A stretch of 64,000 nucleotides of DNA, taken from assembly GCF_001753245.1 (NCBI RefSeq), contig NZ_CP017415.1, positions 558,001 to 622,000 on the forward strand. The letters are read 5' to 3'. Both the position numbers and the translations under genes were made by a program. Numbering within the stretch: the first letter of the stretch is position 1; the number at the start of each line of letters is the position of its first letter. The DNA comes from Acidihalobacter yilgarnensis (GTDB lineage: Bacteria > Pseudomonadota > Gammaproteobacteria > DSM-5130 > Acidihalobacteraceae). The notes beneath the pieces were generated by a model. That model was not told the origin of the DNA, made no database searches, and saw only the letters and a program-made list of their open reading frames with translations. This document shows positions 29,501 to 39,042 of the stretch, piece by piece.

Positions 29501-30679
29501 ATGAATCGATTGACAGATTGGAGTGCGACCGGCCTAGCCGTGGCGGCGGGCCTGTTGTGTTGCGGCCAAGCGAAGGCGACAGAGGTGTCGACACCAAATC
29601 ACTTGACGCTGGGTGGCGGTTTGGTGACGGAATACCAGTACAAGGGATACGCCTATGCGCAACAAGCTCCAGGCGGTGACTTCAAGCTCGATTATTTCGA
29701 AGTGAACGTCAAGGGACGGCATGGTCCACTGAGCTATGCTGCCGAGGAACGATTCTCCGGAGTCAATTTCAATAGCCCCTACCAATTGCTGCACTACGGC
29801 TGGGCCGCCTACCGCTTCGGCGCAGCCGGGGATGAGCAGATCAAGGTCGGATATTTCAAAGTACCGTTTGGTACATTGCCTTATGGCTATCAAAGCTTTT
29901 GGGGGAATCTCGGTTATTACATGGGTCTGACGGATAATCAGGCGGCAGGTATTGGTTACAAATACACGCCGGGTAACTGGCGGTTCGATGCCGATTTCTT
30001 CAAAAATAACACCCTCGGTCAGACCACGACTTATGGAATTAACCCGGTCGGTGATTACCACAGTGTCAACACCGGGAATGTGCGCGTTGGTTACACTTTT
30101 CACGAGGGGGCTGCACATCGCATTACTTTTGCCTGGTCGGGCAAGGCGGGTCAACTCGAGCTGGGACCAACACCGAACAACCAACACACGGGCAAACAAT
30201 GGGCGACTGCGGCTTCGATAAACGGCCATTGGGGACCCTGGATGTTGCAAATGCAGGCCACGGCCTATGCCTATCACGTCCCTGGAAGCAGCCCCTATCA
30301 GCGGCATTCGATCACGGTCGAAAGTTATGGCTATCAGTACCAGATTCCTGCAAAGGGACAGCTCTACGACATCAGTCTGGGGAAAAACTTCGGCATCAGT
30401 TGGGGACCGTTTCACAAACTTCAGGTTTATGACGATTACGGTTACCTCAAGGTGGCCACGCCATCGAGGCGTTTCCTCGACGCCAGCGGGAATACCGTGG
30501 GCGACATTCAATTGAACGAAACCGGCGTGGAGGCTGTGGCGGGTCCGGTCTATCTATGGGCGGAACTGATCGCGGGTAAGAATGCGGCTGGCCCTGGGTT
30601 CACCGGATACGACAATGGCAACTGGTATTCGCGCATCAATGTGGCGATGGCATATTACTTCTCAACGGCCAATGGCTGA
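29501..30679 (+). CDS. Porin-like outer-membrane protein
   Basis: 392 residues. The signal peptide ends near A-K-A-T-E (about residue 27). The remainder is a run of alternating, aromatic-rich beta strands (G-H-W-G-P-W-M-L-Q-M-Q-A-T-A-Y-A-Y, Y-L-W-A-E-L-I-A-G) with V-G-Y-F-K-V-P-F-G near residue 125, as in phosphate-selective or carbohydrate-type porins. GGAG precedes the ATG. It is likely a substrate-selective outer-membrane channel; the substrate is unknown. Confidence 0.72.
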   Translation: MNRLTDWSATGLAVAAGLLCCGQAKATEVSTPNHLTLGGGLVTEYQYKGYAYAQQAPGGDFKLDYFEVNVKGRHGPLSYAAEERFSGVNFNSPYQLLHYGWAAYRFGAAGDEQIKVGYFKVPFGTLPYGYQSFWGNLGYYMGLTDNQAAGIGYKYTPGNWRFDADFFKNNTLGQTTTYGINPVGDYHSVNTGNVRVGYTFHEGAAHRITFAWSGKAGQLELGPTPNNQHTGKQWATAASINGHWGPWMLQMQATAYAYHVPGSSPYQRHSITVESYGYQYQIPAKGQLYDISLGKNFGISWGPFHKLQVYDDYGYLKVATPSRRFLDASGNTVGDIQLNETGVEAVAGPVYLWAELIAGKNAAGPGFTGYDNGNWYSRINVAMAYYFSTANG

Positions 30680-30716
30680 TGAGTGAACGGGCCGCTTTAC
30701 CGCGCGGAACCGATTT

Positions 30717-30757
30717 GCCCCCTGCACCGGCAACGAACGGGCGCCGGTGCAGGGGGC
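30717..30757 (+). terminator. Hairpin after the porin-like gene
   Basis: Perfect 15-bp GC-rich stem GCCCCCTGCACCGGC / GCCGGTGCAGGGGGC with an 11-base loop, 37 bases after the stop. No T run follows. Confidence 0.65.
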
Positions 30758-31099
30758 ACTGCCTGTGCGCTGCAGGCTTTGTGCGGTATGTATATGCGTG
30801 AGGCGCGCACCAGTTTGGTGCGTTCCGGGGGTGGTTGCGCCGAGGCTAAGCGTGATATTTTCCTGTTGATCCAAGTGCTTTTTGACTGGATTTGCACTAG
30901 CTTTAAAGGGAAGAGGAGCCCCATTGTGGTGCGGGTCGCGCCAACACTGCTCTTCTGCTTACAGGGAATTTAAGCGTAAACTGACAGGCGAATCGGAGGG
31001 GCTGGGCTAGGGCATTCGGTGAGCCGCATGCGGATTAGCAGTCGGCACGGAGGATCGCCGCGCATCAATGATTTTGTGTCCGTACCGGTTGGGTTCCCG

Positions 31100-31115
31100 T
31101 GGCACTGCAATTGCA
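31100..31115 (+). promoter_or_regulatory. Sigma-54-type promoter of the prkA operon
   Basis: TGGCAC-N5-TTGCA (31100-31105, 31111-31115) matches the -24/-12 consensus TGGCAC-N5-TTGCW exactly, with correct GG/GC spacing. It lies about 127 bases before the prkA start, leaving a leader of about 115 bases. In E. coli yeaGH is known to be RpoN/NtrC-linked, which fits. The rest of 30758-31241 shows no gene. Confidence 0.75.
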
Positions 31116-31241
31116 TCGGTTCATGTGGAGGCGTCCTCTGTAGGCCCGTGCCGATACCAAAATCAAGAATAACGGAGCCGGGGCAAACCTCAGGTGGAAC
31201 GTCCGTATCTGAAACGGTTAGTTTCGAGAGAGGGTATGTCC

Positions 31242-33164
31242 ATGACCATATTCAATCGCTATCAGTCACGATACGCGGAAAATCGAGAAGAGGAGTTGTC
31301 TCTTCAGGCGTATCTGGAACTTTGTAAACAAGATCCCACCGTGTACGCCACAGCAGCAGAACGTATGCTGATGGCAATTGGCGAGCCGGAGTTGGTGGAT
31401 ACGCGCCACGATGCTCGATTAAGCCGACTTTTTTCCAATAAAATTATAAAAATCTATCCCGCATTCAGGGAGTTCTACGGGATGGAGGAGAGTATCGAGC
31501 AAATCGTGGCCTATTTCCGCCATGCAGCTCAGGGTTTGGAGGAGAAAAAGCAGATTCTGTATCTGCTGGGTCCTGTGGGCGGTGGCAAGTCATCGTTGGC
31601 TGAGAAGCTCAAGTCATTGATGGAGAAGGTGAGTTTCTATGCCATCAAGGGTTCGCCGGTAAACGAGTCACCGCTGGGCTTGTTTTCGCCGACAGAAGAT
31701 GCCGATATCCTCGAAGAGGACTACGGTATTCCGCGTCGCTACCTCAAGGGAATTATGTCGCCCTGGGCGGTTAAGCGCCTGCATGAATTCCACGGCGATC
31801 TTTCAAAATTCACGGTGGTTAAGCTCCGCCCATCCGTGCTCGAGCAAATTGGCATCGCCAAAACAGAGCCTGGCGATGAAAACAACCAGGATATCTCCTC
31901 GCTTGTGGGTAAGGTTGATATCCGCATGCTGGAGCAGTATTCCCAAGACGACCCGGATGCTTATTCCTATTCCGGTGGGCTCTGCCTCGCCAATCAGGGC
32001 TTGCTCGAATTTGTGGAGATGTTCAAGGCTCCGATCAAGGTGTTGCATCCTTTGCTGACGGCAACCCAGGAAGGTAATTACATGGGGACCGAGGGCCTCT
32101 CAGCCATACCATTCGATGGGATTGTGCTCGCGCATTCCAACGAATCCGAATGGTTATCGTTCAAGAACAACCGTAACAATGAGGCATTCCTGGATCGTAT
32201 CTACATTGTCAAAGTGCCTTATTGCCTGCGCGTCTCCGAGGAAGAGAAGATCTATCGCAAGCTGTTGCGTAATAGTTCTCTGTCAGAGGCCGCGTGTGCG
32301 CCGCATACGCTTGAAATGATGGCACAGTTCGCCGTGCTTTCTCGTCTTAAGGATCCGGATAATTCAAATACTTACTCGAAAATGCGGGTCTATGATGGTC
32401 AGAATCTCAAGGATGTGGACCCCAAGGCCAAGTCCTATCAAGAGTATCGGGAGTATGGGGGTGTGGACGAGGGCATGAATGGCTTGTCGACGCGATTTGC
32501 CTTCAAAATCCTTTCGCGAGTATTCAATTACGATCATCAGGAAATCGCTGCCAACCCTGTGCATCTACTGCATGTGTTGGAGCAGCAGATCGAGCAGGAA
32601 CAGTACCCACCCGAAGTGCGGGATGCCTACATCACTTACCTCAAGGAGTATTTGGCGCCGCGATACGCCGAGTTCATCGGCAAGGAGATTCAGACGGCGT
32701 ATCTAGAATCGTATTCTGAATATGGCCAAAACATATTCGATCGTTATGTCACTTACGCTGATTATTGGATACAGGATGAAGAATATCGGGATCAGGATAC
32801 TGGCGAGATCCTGGATCGTGTGGCTCTCAACGAGGAATTGGAGAAGATCGAGAAGCCGGCGGGGATTAGCAATCCCAAAGACTTCCGGAATGAGATTGTG
32901 AATTTCGTGTTGCGGGCAAGGGCTAACAATCAGGGCAAGAACCCAGCGTGGACCAGTTACGAGAAGCTGCGGGAGGTGATCGAAAAGAAGATGTTTTCGA
33001 ATACTGAGGATTTGCTGCCGGTTATTTCCTTTAATGCCAAGGCCTCAACCGAGGACCAGAAGAAGCATCAGGCCTTCATCGAGCGCATGGTGGACAAAGG
33101 ATATACTGAAAAACAAGTGCGGTTACTCGCCGAGTGGTATTTGCGCGTACGTAAGTCCTCCTGA
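31242..33164 (+). CDS. prkA: Serine protein kinase PrkA (YeaG)
   Basis: 640 residues from ATG 31242 (E. coli YeaG has 644). This start, M-T-I-F-N-R-Y, matches the family N-terminus and has AGAGGG seven bases upstream; the ATG at 31236 is too close to that site. Walker A G-P-V-G-G-G-K-S is at 110-117 in the N-terminal AAA-like domain, with the PrkA kinase domain C-terminal. It is cytosolic and known to take part in adaptation to nitrogen starvation and stationary phase. It is followed at 13 bases by yeaH, then spoVR. Confidence 0.95.
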   Translation: MTIFNRYQSRYAENREEELSLQAYLELCKQDPTVYATAAERMLMAIGEPELVDTRHDARLSRLFSNKIIKIYPAFREFYGMEESIEQIVAYFRHAAQGLEEKKQILYLLGPVGGGKSSLAEKLKSLMEKVSFYAIKGSPVNESPLGLFSPTEDADILEEDYGIPRRYLKGIMSPWAVKRLHEFHGDLSKFTVVKLRPSVLEQIGIAKTEPGDENNQDISSLVGKVDIRMLEQYSQDDPDAYSYSGGLCLANQGLLEFVEMFKAPIKVLHPLLTATQEGNYMGTEGLSAIPFDGIVLAHSNESEWLSFKNNRNNEAFLDRIYIVKVPYCLRVSEEEKIYRKLLRNSSLSEAACAPHTLEMMAQFAVLSRLKDPDNSNTYSKMRVYDGQNLKDVDPKAKSYQEYREYGGVDEGMNGLSTRFAFKILSRVFNYDHQEIAANPVHLLHVLEQQIEQEQYPPEVRDAYITYLKEYLAPRYAEFIGKEIQTAYLESYSEYGQNIFDRYVTYADYWIQDEEYRDQDTGEILDRVALNEELEKIEKPAGISNPKDFRNEIVNFVLRARANNQGKNPAWTSYEKLREVIEKKMFSNTEDLLPVISFNAKASTEDQKKHQAFIERMVDKGYTEKQVRLLAEWYLRVRKSS

Positions 33165-33177
33165 GCGGGGTGCCTGA

Positions 33178-34443
33178 ATGAGTCAGCTCATTGACAGAAG
33201 ATTAAATGGACGCAACAAAAACGCGGTCAATCGCCAGCGTTTCATACGGCGATACAAGAATCAGATCAGGCAAGCGGTAGGCGAAGCTATTGCCGGCCGT
33301 AGCATTACCGATGTCGACAAGGGTGAGCAGATCAGTATCCCGGGAAAGGACATTTCAGAGCCGATCTTTCATCATGGAAAATCGGGACGGCACGAAGCGG
33401 TACATCCGGGTAACCATGATTTTATCGTGGGCGATCGGATCAAGCGCCCGGCTTCCGATTCGGCAAGCGGTGGTGACGGCGCCAGTCAGGATGAGGGAGG
33501 AGAGGATGATTTCATTTTCAACCTTTCCCAGGAGGAATTCCTGGAGTTTTTCTTCGAGGATATGGCGTTGCCGGATCTGGTCAAGACTCAGCTGGCGAAG
33601 ATGGACGATTACAAATCAGTTCGCGCCGGCTATACACCGAGCGGCGTACCCTCCAATATCGATGTGGTGCGATCACTGAGAGGCGCGCTGGCGCGCCGTA
33701 TTGCATTGAGTGCGCCTCATCGCAGGACACTGCGGGAGCTTGAGACGGCAATGGAAGTGCTGTTGGCGGAGGCTGACCCGTGTGAGCCGGTGAAAATCGA
33801 GTCGCTGCAACATGAAATGGAAATGCTCCGGCAGCGTATCGAGCGTATCCCGTTCATCGATACCTTCGATTTGCGTTTCCGCAATCGCATCAGACAACCC
33901 AAGCCGGCATCGCAGGCTGTGATGTTCTGTTTGATGGACGTGTCTGGTTCCATGGATGCTGCGCGCAAGGATATCGCGAAACGTTTTTTTATCCTTCTTT
34001 ACCTTTTTTTAACGCGAAATTATGAACATATCGAGGTTGTGTTCATCCGTCATCATACAACCGCAATGGAAGTGGACGAGCACGACTTTTTCTATGCGCG
34101 AGAAACAGGTGGCACTGTGGTTTCAAGCGCTTTGGAATTGACGTACGAAGTCATCCGCGAGCGCTATCCTTCCGCCCAATGGAACCTGTACGTTGCCCAG
34201 GCATCTGATGGGGACAACTGGAGCGATGATTCACCGTTGTGCCGAGATTTGTTGATCGAAAAAATAATGCCCTGTCTGCAATATTATGCTTATGTTGAAA
34301 TCGAGGCTGAGAAACCACAGAATTTGTGGATGGAGTACGAAAAGGTCAGGGCGATGCATGAGAATTTCGCAATGCAGAGAATCAGGACGCCTGGCGATAT
34401 CTACTCCGTGTTTCGCGAGCTTTTTAGGAAGCGTGAATCATGA
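33178..34443 (+). CDS. yeaH: YeaH/DUF444 family VWA-domain protein
   Basis: 421 residues. The N-terminal half is charged and variable, including an acidic linker near 93-112. The C-terminal half is a von Willebrand A fold whose metal site D254-x-S-x-S (D-V-S-G-S-M-D) is intact, with a T-G-G-T-V-V-S-S-A loop further on. It is the constant partner of PrkA; its biochemical role is not settled. The stop overlaps the spoVR start by four bases (ATGA), so the two are translationally coupled. Confidence 0.94.
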   Translation: MSQLIDRRLNGRNKNAVNRQRFIRRYKNQIRQAVGEAIAGRSITDVDKGEQISIPGKDISEPIFHHGKSGRHEAVHPGNHDFIVGDRIKRPASDSASGGDGASQDEGGEDDFIFNLSQEEFLEFFFEDMALPDLVKTQLAKMDDYKSVRAGYTPSGVPSNIDVVRSLRGALARRIALSAPHRRTLRELETAMEVLLAEADPCEPVKIESLQHEMEMLRQRIERIPFIDTFDLRFRNRIRQPKPASQAVMFCLMDVSGSMDAARKDIAKRFFILLYLFLTRNYEHIEVVFIRHHTTAMEVDEHDFFYARETGGTVVSSALELTYEVIRERYPSAQWNLYVAQASDGDNWSDDSPLCRDLLIEKIMPCLQYYAYVEIEAEKPQNLWMEYEKVRAMHENFAMQRIRTPGDIYSVFRELFRKRES

Positions 34444-35942
34444 GAAAAAAATGCTTGTCCGAAGGGTCTGAATGGACGTTTGAGCTAATTCAGCGCTACG
34501 AGCATGAAATTGCAAGAGTGGCGGCGCATTATGGGCTGGACACCTACCCCAACCAGATAGAGATTATCAGCGCGGAGCAGATGATGGATGCCTATTCGTC
34601 ATCCGGGATGCCCGTCGGTTACAATTATTGGTCTTATGGGAAACAGTTTATCGCGGTGGAACAGCGCTATAAGCGCGGCCAAATGGGGCTGGCTTACGAA
34701 ATCGTCATCAACTCGGATCCCTGTATTGCCTATCTCATGGAAGAAAATACCATGATGATGCAGGCCTTGGTCGTTGCCCATGCTTCCTATGGGCATAATT
34801 CTTTTTTCAAGGGTAATTACCTTTTCCGCACATGGACCAATGCAGACGGGATCATCGACTATTTGCTGTTCGCGAAGAATTATATTAGTCAGTGTGAGGA
34901 GCGTTATGGTGAGGAAGCGGTCGAGTTGTTGCTCGATTCCTGCCACGCGCTGATGAATTATGGTGTGGATCGCTACAAACGACCAACACGACTGTCCGCA
35001 CAGCGGGAGAGGGCGCGTCAACAGGAACGCGAGGCTTATCAGCAATCTCAGGTCAACGACCTTTGGCGGACATTGCCAGTCAGGGCCATGGATGAATCGT
35101 TTGTCACGGACGAGGCGCGCTTTCCGGGTGAGCCACAGGAAAATCTACTTTATTTCATCGAGAAGCACGCACCATTGCTCGAGCCTTGGCAGCGCGAGGT
35201 CGTGCGTATCGTACGCAAAATTGCGCAGTATTTTTTTCCGCAGCGCCAGACCCAGGTTATGAACGAGGGCTGGGCGACCTTCTGGCACCATACGATCATT
35301 AATCATCTGTACGATGAAGGCCTGCTGAGTGACGGCTTCATGCTGGAATTCATGCAGTCGCATACCAACGTGGTATTCCAGCCGGGATACGACGATCCGC
35401 GCTACAGCGGTATCAACCCATACGCGCTGGGCTTCGCAATGATGACTGACATCAGGCGAATCTGCGAGCGACCGAACGAGGAGGATCGCCAATGGTTCCC
35501 GGAGCTTGCCGGGTCAGATTGGCTGCAGTCACTCGATTTCGCGATGCGCAATTTCAAAGATGAGAGTTTTATCGTGCAATACCTATCGCCCAAGGTGATT
35601 CGCGACCTCAAGCTATTTGCGATACTCGACGATGATAGTCGCGAGGCGTTGGAGGTGTCGGCAATACACGACGATATGGGTTACCACCATGTGCGTAACG
35701 CGCTGGCCGAGCTGTATAATCTTGGCAGCCGCGAACCCGATATTCAGGTCTACCGAGTCGACCGTCGGGGTGACCGTTCGCTCACGTTACGCCATACCCA
35801 GCACAATCGGCGTGAACTAGGTGAGTCGACGGATGAAGTGCTCCGCCACGTCGCTCGCCTATGGGGTTTTGATGTGCGACTGGAAAGCGTCTTCGATGAC
35901 GGCTCCGTCGAGTTGACCCATTCTTGCCAGGTACCCCACTGA
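34440..35942 (+). CDS. SpoVR family protein (YcgB)
   Basis: 500 residues. Family blocks are visible: Y-G-L-D-T-Y-P-N-Q-I-E-I-I, G-M-P-x-x-Y-N-Y-W-S-Y-G-K, Y-E-I-V-I-N-S-x-P-C-I-A-Y-L-M-E-E-N-T and Q-V-M-N-E-G-W-A-T-F-W-H. The conserved His/Glu pattern suggests metal binding. It is the third member of the conserved prkA-yeaH-spoVR module in proteobacteria. Named for a Bacillus spore-cortex gene, it has no sporulation role in Gram-negatives. Its function is unknown beyond links to stationary phase. Confidence 0.93.
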   Translation: MRKKCLSEGSEWTFELIQRYEHEIARVAAHYGLDTYPNQIEIISAEQMMDAYSSSGMPVGYNYWSYGKQFIAVEQRYKRGQMGLAYEIVINSDPCIAYLMEENTMMMQALVVAHASYGHNSFFKGNYLFRTWTNADGIIDYLLFAKNYISQCEERYGEEAVELLLDSCHALMNYGVDRYKRPTRLSAQRERARQQEREAYQQSQVNDLWRTLPVRAMDESFVTDEARFPGEPQENLLYFIEKHAPLLEPWQREVVRIVRKIAQYFFPQRQTQVMNEGWATFWHHTIINHLYDEGLLSDGFMLEFMQSHTNVVFQPGYDDPRYSGINPYALGFAMMTDIRRICERPNEEDRQWFPELAGSDWLQSLDFAMRNFKDESFIVQYLSPKVIRDLKLFAILDDDSREALEVSAIHDDMGYHHVRNALAELYNLGSREPDIQVYRVDRRGDRSLTLRHTQHNRRELGESTDEVLRHVARLWGFDVRLESVFDDGSVELTHSCQVPH

Positions 35943-35986
35943 AACCCGCCGGACGCGGGGTGGAAAACTCTGGCCCTGGAGGCTGA

Positions 35987-36619
35987 ATGTCGCTGCCGCT
36001 ATCCCATCTCGCCGGTTTCGGCCTCGTTAGCCTCGCTATGGTCCTGACCCCAGGACCGAACATGATCTATCTGGTGTCGCGCACGCTCTGTCAGGGACGG
36101 CGTGCGGGTCTGCTGTCGCTCGCCGGCGTGGCCACCGGCTTCATGTGTTACATGCTGTGCGCCGCGCTGGGCATCACCGCGTTGCTGATGGTCGTGCCCT
36201 ATGCCTACGATGCGCTACGCGCGGCCGGCGCCGCCTATCTGTTGTTGCTTGCCTGGCAGGCGGTACGCCCCGGTGGACGTTCGCCGTTTCAGGTACGCGC
36301 CCTGCCTATTGAACGTGACGGCCGGCTGTATCTTTCCGGCCTGCTCACCAGCCTGCTCAATCCCAAGGCCGCGGTGCTCTCCCTCTCACTGTTGCCGCAA
36401 TTCATGACGCCACATGGCGATGCGTTCATACAGTCGCTCGAACTCGGCTCAGCGCAGATCGCCATTAGCCTGACGGTGAATACTCTGATCGTCGTCGCTG
36501 CGGGCGCGGTCGCCGTTTTCCTGAGCGCCCGTCCAGGTTGGCTGATCGCGCAACGCTGGCTGATGGGGGTGGTGCTGTGTGGGCTGGCGCTTCGGCTGGC
36601 CTTCGACCGCCCTCAATAA
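35987..36619 (+). CDS. LysE/RhtB family amino-acid exporter
   Basis: 210 residues with six hydrophobic helices. The family signature near the start reads L-T-P-G-P-N-M-I-Y-L-V-S-R-T-L-x-Q-G-R-R-A-G-L-L-S-L-A-G-V-A-T-G, and L-L-N-P-K-A-A-V-L-S-L-S-L-L-P-Q-F appears mid-protein. TGGAGG precedes the ATG. It should export an amino acid or derivative across the inner membrane. It lies 44 bases after spoVR and may be read through from that operon. Confidence 0.92.
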   Translation: MSLPLSHLAGFGLVSLAMVLTPGPNMIYLVSRTLCQGRRAGLLSLAGVATGFMCYMLCAALGITALLMVVPYAYDALRAAGAAYLLLLAWQAVRPGGRSPFQVRALPIERDGRLYLSGLLTSLLNPKAAVLSLSLLPQFMTPHGDAFIQSLELGSAQIAISLTVNTLIVVAAGAVAVFLSARPGWLIAQRWLMGVVLCGLALRLAFDRPQ

Positions 36620-36932
36620 TACCGGCCGATCATCGAGACGCGTGGCCAGGGACGGAGGCTGTGAAAATCAGGTATATCCCTCGAATAAACAACCGCGCGT
36701 TTTAAGCGTGAAAACGCAGAGCGCCTGAAGATCGGTTTTGATACTGTGCAGCGCATGTCGCCATGGTTTGGCACGCCGTCATGGGCCTTGTCCGCGCAGT
36801 TTTGGTCGAATCTTCAATCGTGTGAACAGGCACACATTCGTCGGGAACTTGATCCCGGTCGTCGCACGACTGCTTGGCGTCTCCCATAATCCTTAAGATG
36901 GATATCGCGCAACGGTGCGAGGGCGGACAGGC
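36620..36932. other. Intergenic region without a supported gene
   Basis: No gene recognised. It must contain the cbpA promoter. Confidence 0.4.
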
Positions 36933-37889
36933 ATGGAATTCAAAGACTACTATCGGACCCTCGGCGTATCGAAGGATGCGACACAGGACGAGATCAAGCG
37001 GGCCTACCGCAAGCAGGCGCGCAAGTATCATCCGGACGTGAGCAAGGAGGAGGACGCCGAGGCGCGCTTCAAGGAAGTGAACGAGGCCAACGAGGTGCTC
37101 AAGGACCCGGAGAAGCGCGCCGCCTACGATCAGCTCGGCGCCGACTGGAAGTCAGGGCAGGACTTCCGGCCGCCACCGGACTGGAATCAAGGCTTCGAGT
37201 ATCACGATGTCGACCCTGAGGCTGCGGCGCAGTTCAGCGACTTTTTCGAGAGCCTGTTTGGCGGCAATTACGCCGGTGGCCATGGCCGTCGTGCCCATGG
37301 GGCGCACTATCATGCGCGCGGCGAGGATAGTCATGCGCGGATATTCATCGAACTGGAAGATGCCTATCACGGCGCGACCCGTGCTCTTGCGCTCAAGCAT
37401 ACCGAGCTGGGGGAGGACGGGCGTCCGCACGTGGTCGAGCGGACATTGAACGTTCGTATCCCCGGGGGCGTGCGCGAAGGGCAGATGATTCGCCTCGCTG
37501 GCCAGGGTGGGCCAGGGCTCGGAGAAGGGGGGGCGGGAGACCTCTATCTGGAGGTGGTCTTCCGGCCGCATGCGCTTTATCGCACCGAGGGACGCGATGT
37601 CTACCTTACGCTGCCGGTCGCGCCCTGGGAGGCAGCGCTGGGCGCGAGCGTGCAGGCGCCGACACCCGCCGGCCGCGTCGATCTGAAGATTCCCGCCCAC
37701 TCGGCCGGCGGGCGGCGCCTGAGACTCAAGGGCCGCGGCATTCCCGGCGAGCCGGCGGGCGATCTGTACGTGGTGCTGGCGATTGCGTTGCCGCCGGCTG
37801 ATACCGATGCCGCGCGCGAGGCCTACCGGGCCTGTGAGCGGGCCATGCCCTTCGATCCGAGGGCTCAGCTTGAAGGAGGGCGCTCATGA
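36933..37889 (+). CDS. cbpA: Curved-DNA-binding protein / DnaJ-type co-chaperone CbpA
   Basis: 318 residues from ATG 36933. The J domain (residues 4-70) has Y-Y-R-T-L-G-V, K-R-A-Y-R-K-Q-A-R-K-Y-H-P-D-V with the essential HPD, and F-K-E-V-N-E-A-N-E-V-L-K-D-P. A Gly/Phe linker follows (near 105-130), then the two beta domains of the DnaJ C-terminus, with no zinc-finger cysteines, as in CbpA. It stimulates DnaK and binds curved DNA. Its stop overlaps the cbpM start by four bases. Confidence 0.94.
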   Translation: MEFKDYYRTLGVSKDATQDEIKRAYRKQARKYHPDVSKEEDAEARFKEVNEANEVLKDPEKRAAYDQLGADWKSGQDFRPPPDWNQGFEYHDVDPEAAAQFSDFFESLFGGNYAGGHGRRAHGAHYHARGEDSHARIFIELEDAYHGATRALALKHTELGEDGRPHVVERTLNVRIPGGVREGQMIRLAGQGGPGLGEGGAGDLYLEVVFRPHALYRTEGRDVYLTLPVAPWEAALGASVQAPTPAGRVDLKIPAHSAGGRRLRLKGRGIPGEPAGDLYVVLAIALPPADTDAAREAYRACERAMPFDPRAQLEGGRS

Positions 37890-38200
37890 CACGCGAACCG
37901 TTGACGCCGTTGAGCGGCGAGTTGATCGGCGATGAGCTGGAATTGACGCTGACCGAGTTGTGCATCACCTGCGGTGCGTCGAGCGAGCACATCGTCGAGC
38001 TGGCTGAGGAAGGTATTGTCAGCCCGCTGGGCGGCGATGTGCCGGCTTGGCGCTTTCGCGTTATCGAGGTTCGTCGTGTGTACCGCGCGCTGCGCCTGCA
38101 GCGCGATCTCGGCGTCAACGTAGCCGGTGCCGCGCTCGCGCTGGAGTTGCTAGATGAGATCGAGGCCCTGCGGGCGCGCCTGGGTACGCCGGGGAGCTGA
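37886..38200 (+). CDS. cbpM: Chaperone modulator CbpM
   Basis: 104 residues of a MerR-like fold. L-T-L-T-E-L-C-I-T-C-G-A-S-S-E-H-I-V-E-L-A-E-E-G-I-V-S-P is the family opening, and the later Y-R-A-L-R-L-Q-R-D-L-G-V-N-V-A-G-A-A-L-A-L-E-L-L-D-E-I is the hallmark helix pair. It is known to bind the CbpA J domain and inhibit its co-chaperone and DNA-binding activity. It is coupled to cbpA through an ATGA overlap. Confidence 0.94.
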   Translation: MTREPLTPLSGELIGDELELTLTELCITCGASSEHIVELAEEGIVSPLGGDVPAWRFRVIEVRRVYRALRLQRDLGVNVAGAALALELLDEIEALRARLGTPGS

Positions 38201-38604
38201 GTGCGGTGGCAGGTTACATCGATGTGCGGGCCTTGCGACGATGTGCTTGGCGCTAGGTGCCGCAAGCCGTCGTGTTGCTGGCCGTCATGGCCAATTTCCC
38301 GACCCTATTCGGTTCGATGTTGTGGGAGGCGGCTGGTCTGGTACTGTTGGTCGGATGGTCGATCGTATCCTGCGGCCGGTGCCGCCGCCAGAGCTGGCGA
38401 CGCGTCGTTTCGGTGTCGTGCCGGAGGGGTCGCAGCAGTTATTTGGCCTGTGGTCGCTGCAGGCCGAATTCAGGCCAACGCCCGGCGGACCCGCCGCCGA
38501 TTCCGGTAACGGGCACCCGCTATTCCATTCCGCTCGTCACGCCACCTCGGTGGGTTTCTGTTTCTGAGCGATTTGTTTCCGTAATCTGACGATGAGGTTA
38601 TTCC
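38201..38604. other. Gap with no convincing gene
   Basis: Several overlapping frames are open, including one at 38257 with a hydrophobic first 45 residues, but none has a ribosome site or recognisable sequence. Possibly a decayed gene. Confidence 0.35.
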
Positions 38605-39042
38605 GTGAGCGATTCACTGCATATCGTTTGTCCGCACTGTGATGCGATTAACCGCATCTCCGCTCCCCGGCTGAGCGATGGTCCGAAGTGCGGGGGGTGC
38701 CATCGCCCACTGTTCACGGGCGAGCCACTGTCGCTCTCAGGCGAGCGTTTCAACAAGCACGTTGCGCGCAGCGACATCCAACTGCTGGTGGACTTCTGGG
38801 CGCCCTGGTGCGGTCCCTGCCGGATGATGGCGCCGTACTTCGCCGAAGCAGCGGCGCAGCTTGAACCGCACATGCGTCTGGTGAAGGTGGATACCGAGGC
38901 CGAGCCTGCACTGGGCGCGCAGTTTTCGATCCGCAGTATCCCGACGCTGGCCTTGTTCAAGTGCGGACGCGAGGCGGCGCGCCAAGCCGGTGCAATGGGG
39001 GTGGCCGACATCGTGCGCTGGGCGCGTGCCAATGGGGCCTAA
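38605..39042 (+). CDS. trxC: Thioredoxin 2 (TrxC)
   Basis: 145 residues from GTG 38605, with GAGG seven bases upstream. An N-terminal zinc ribbon (C-P-H-C at 9-12, C-G-G-C at 29-32) precedes a thioredoxin domain with active site W-C-G-P-C and the cis-Pro segment R-S-I-P-T-L. The zinc ribbon separates TrxC from TrxA. It reduces protein disulfides in the cytosol, often under oxidative stress. Its TAA overlaps the convergent stop codon of the next gene. Confidence 0.96.
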   Translation: MSDSLHIVCPHCDAINRISAPRLSDGPKCGGCHRPLFTGEPLSLSGERFNKHVARSDIQLLVDFWAPWCGPCRMMAPYFAEAAAQLEPHMRLVKVDTEAEPALGAQFSIRSIPTLALFKCGREAARQAGAMGVADIVRWARANGA

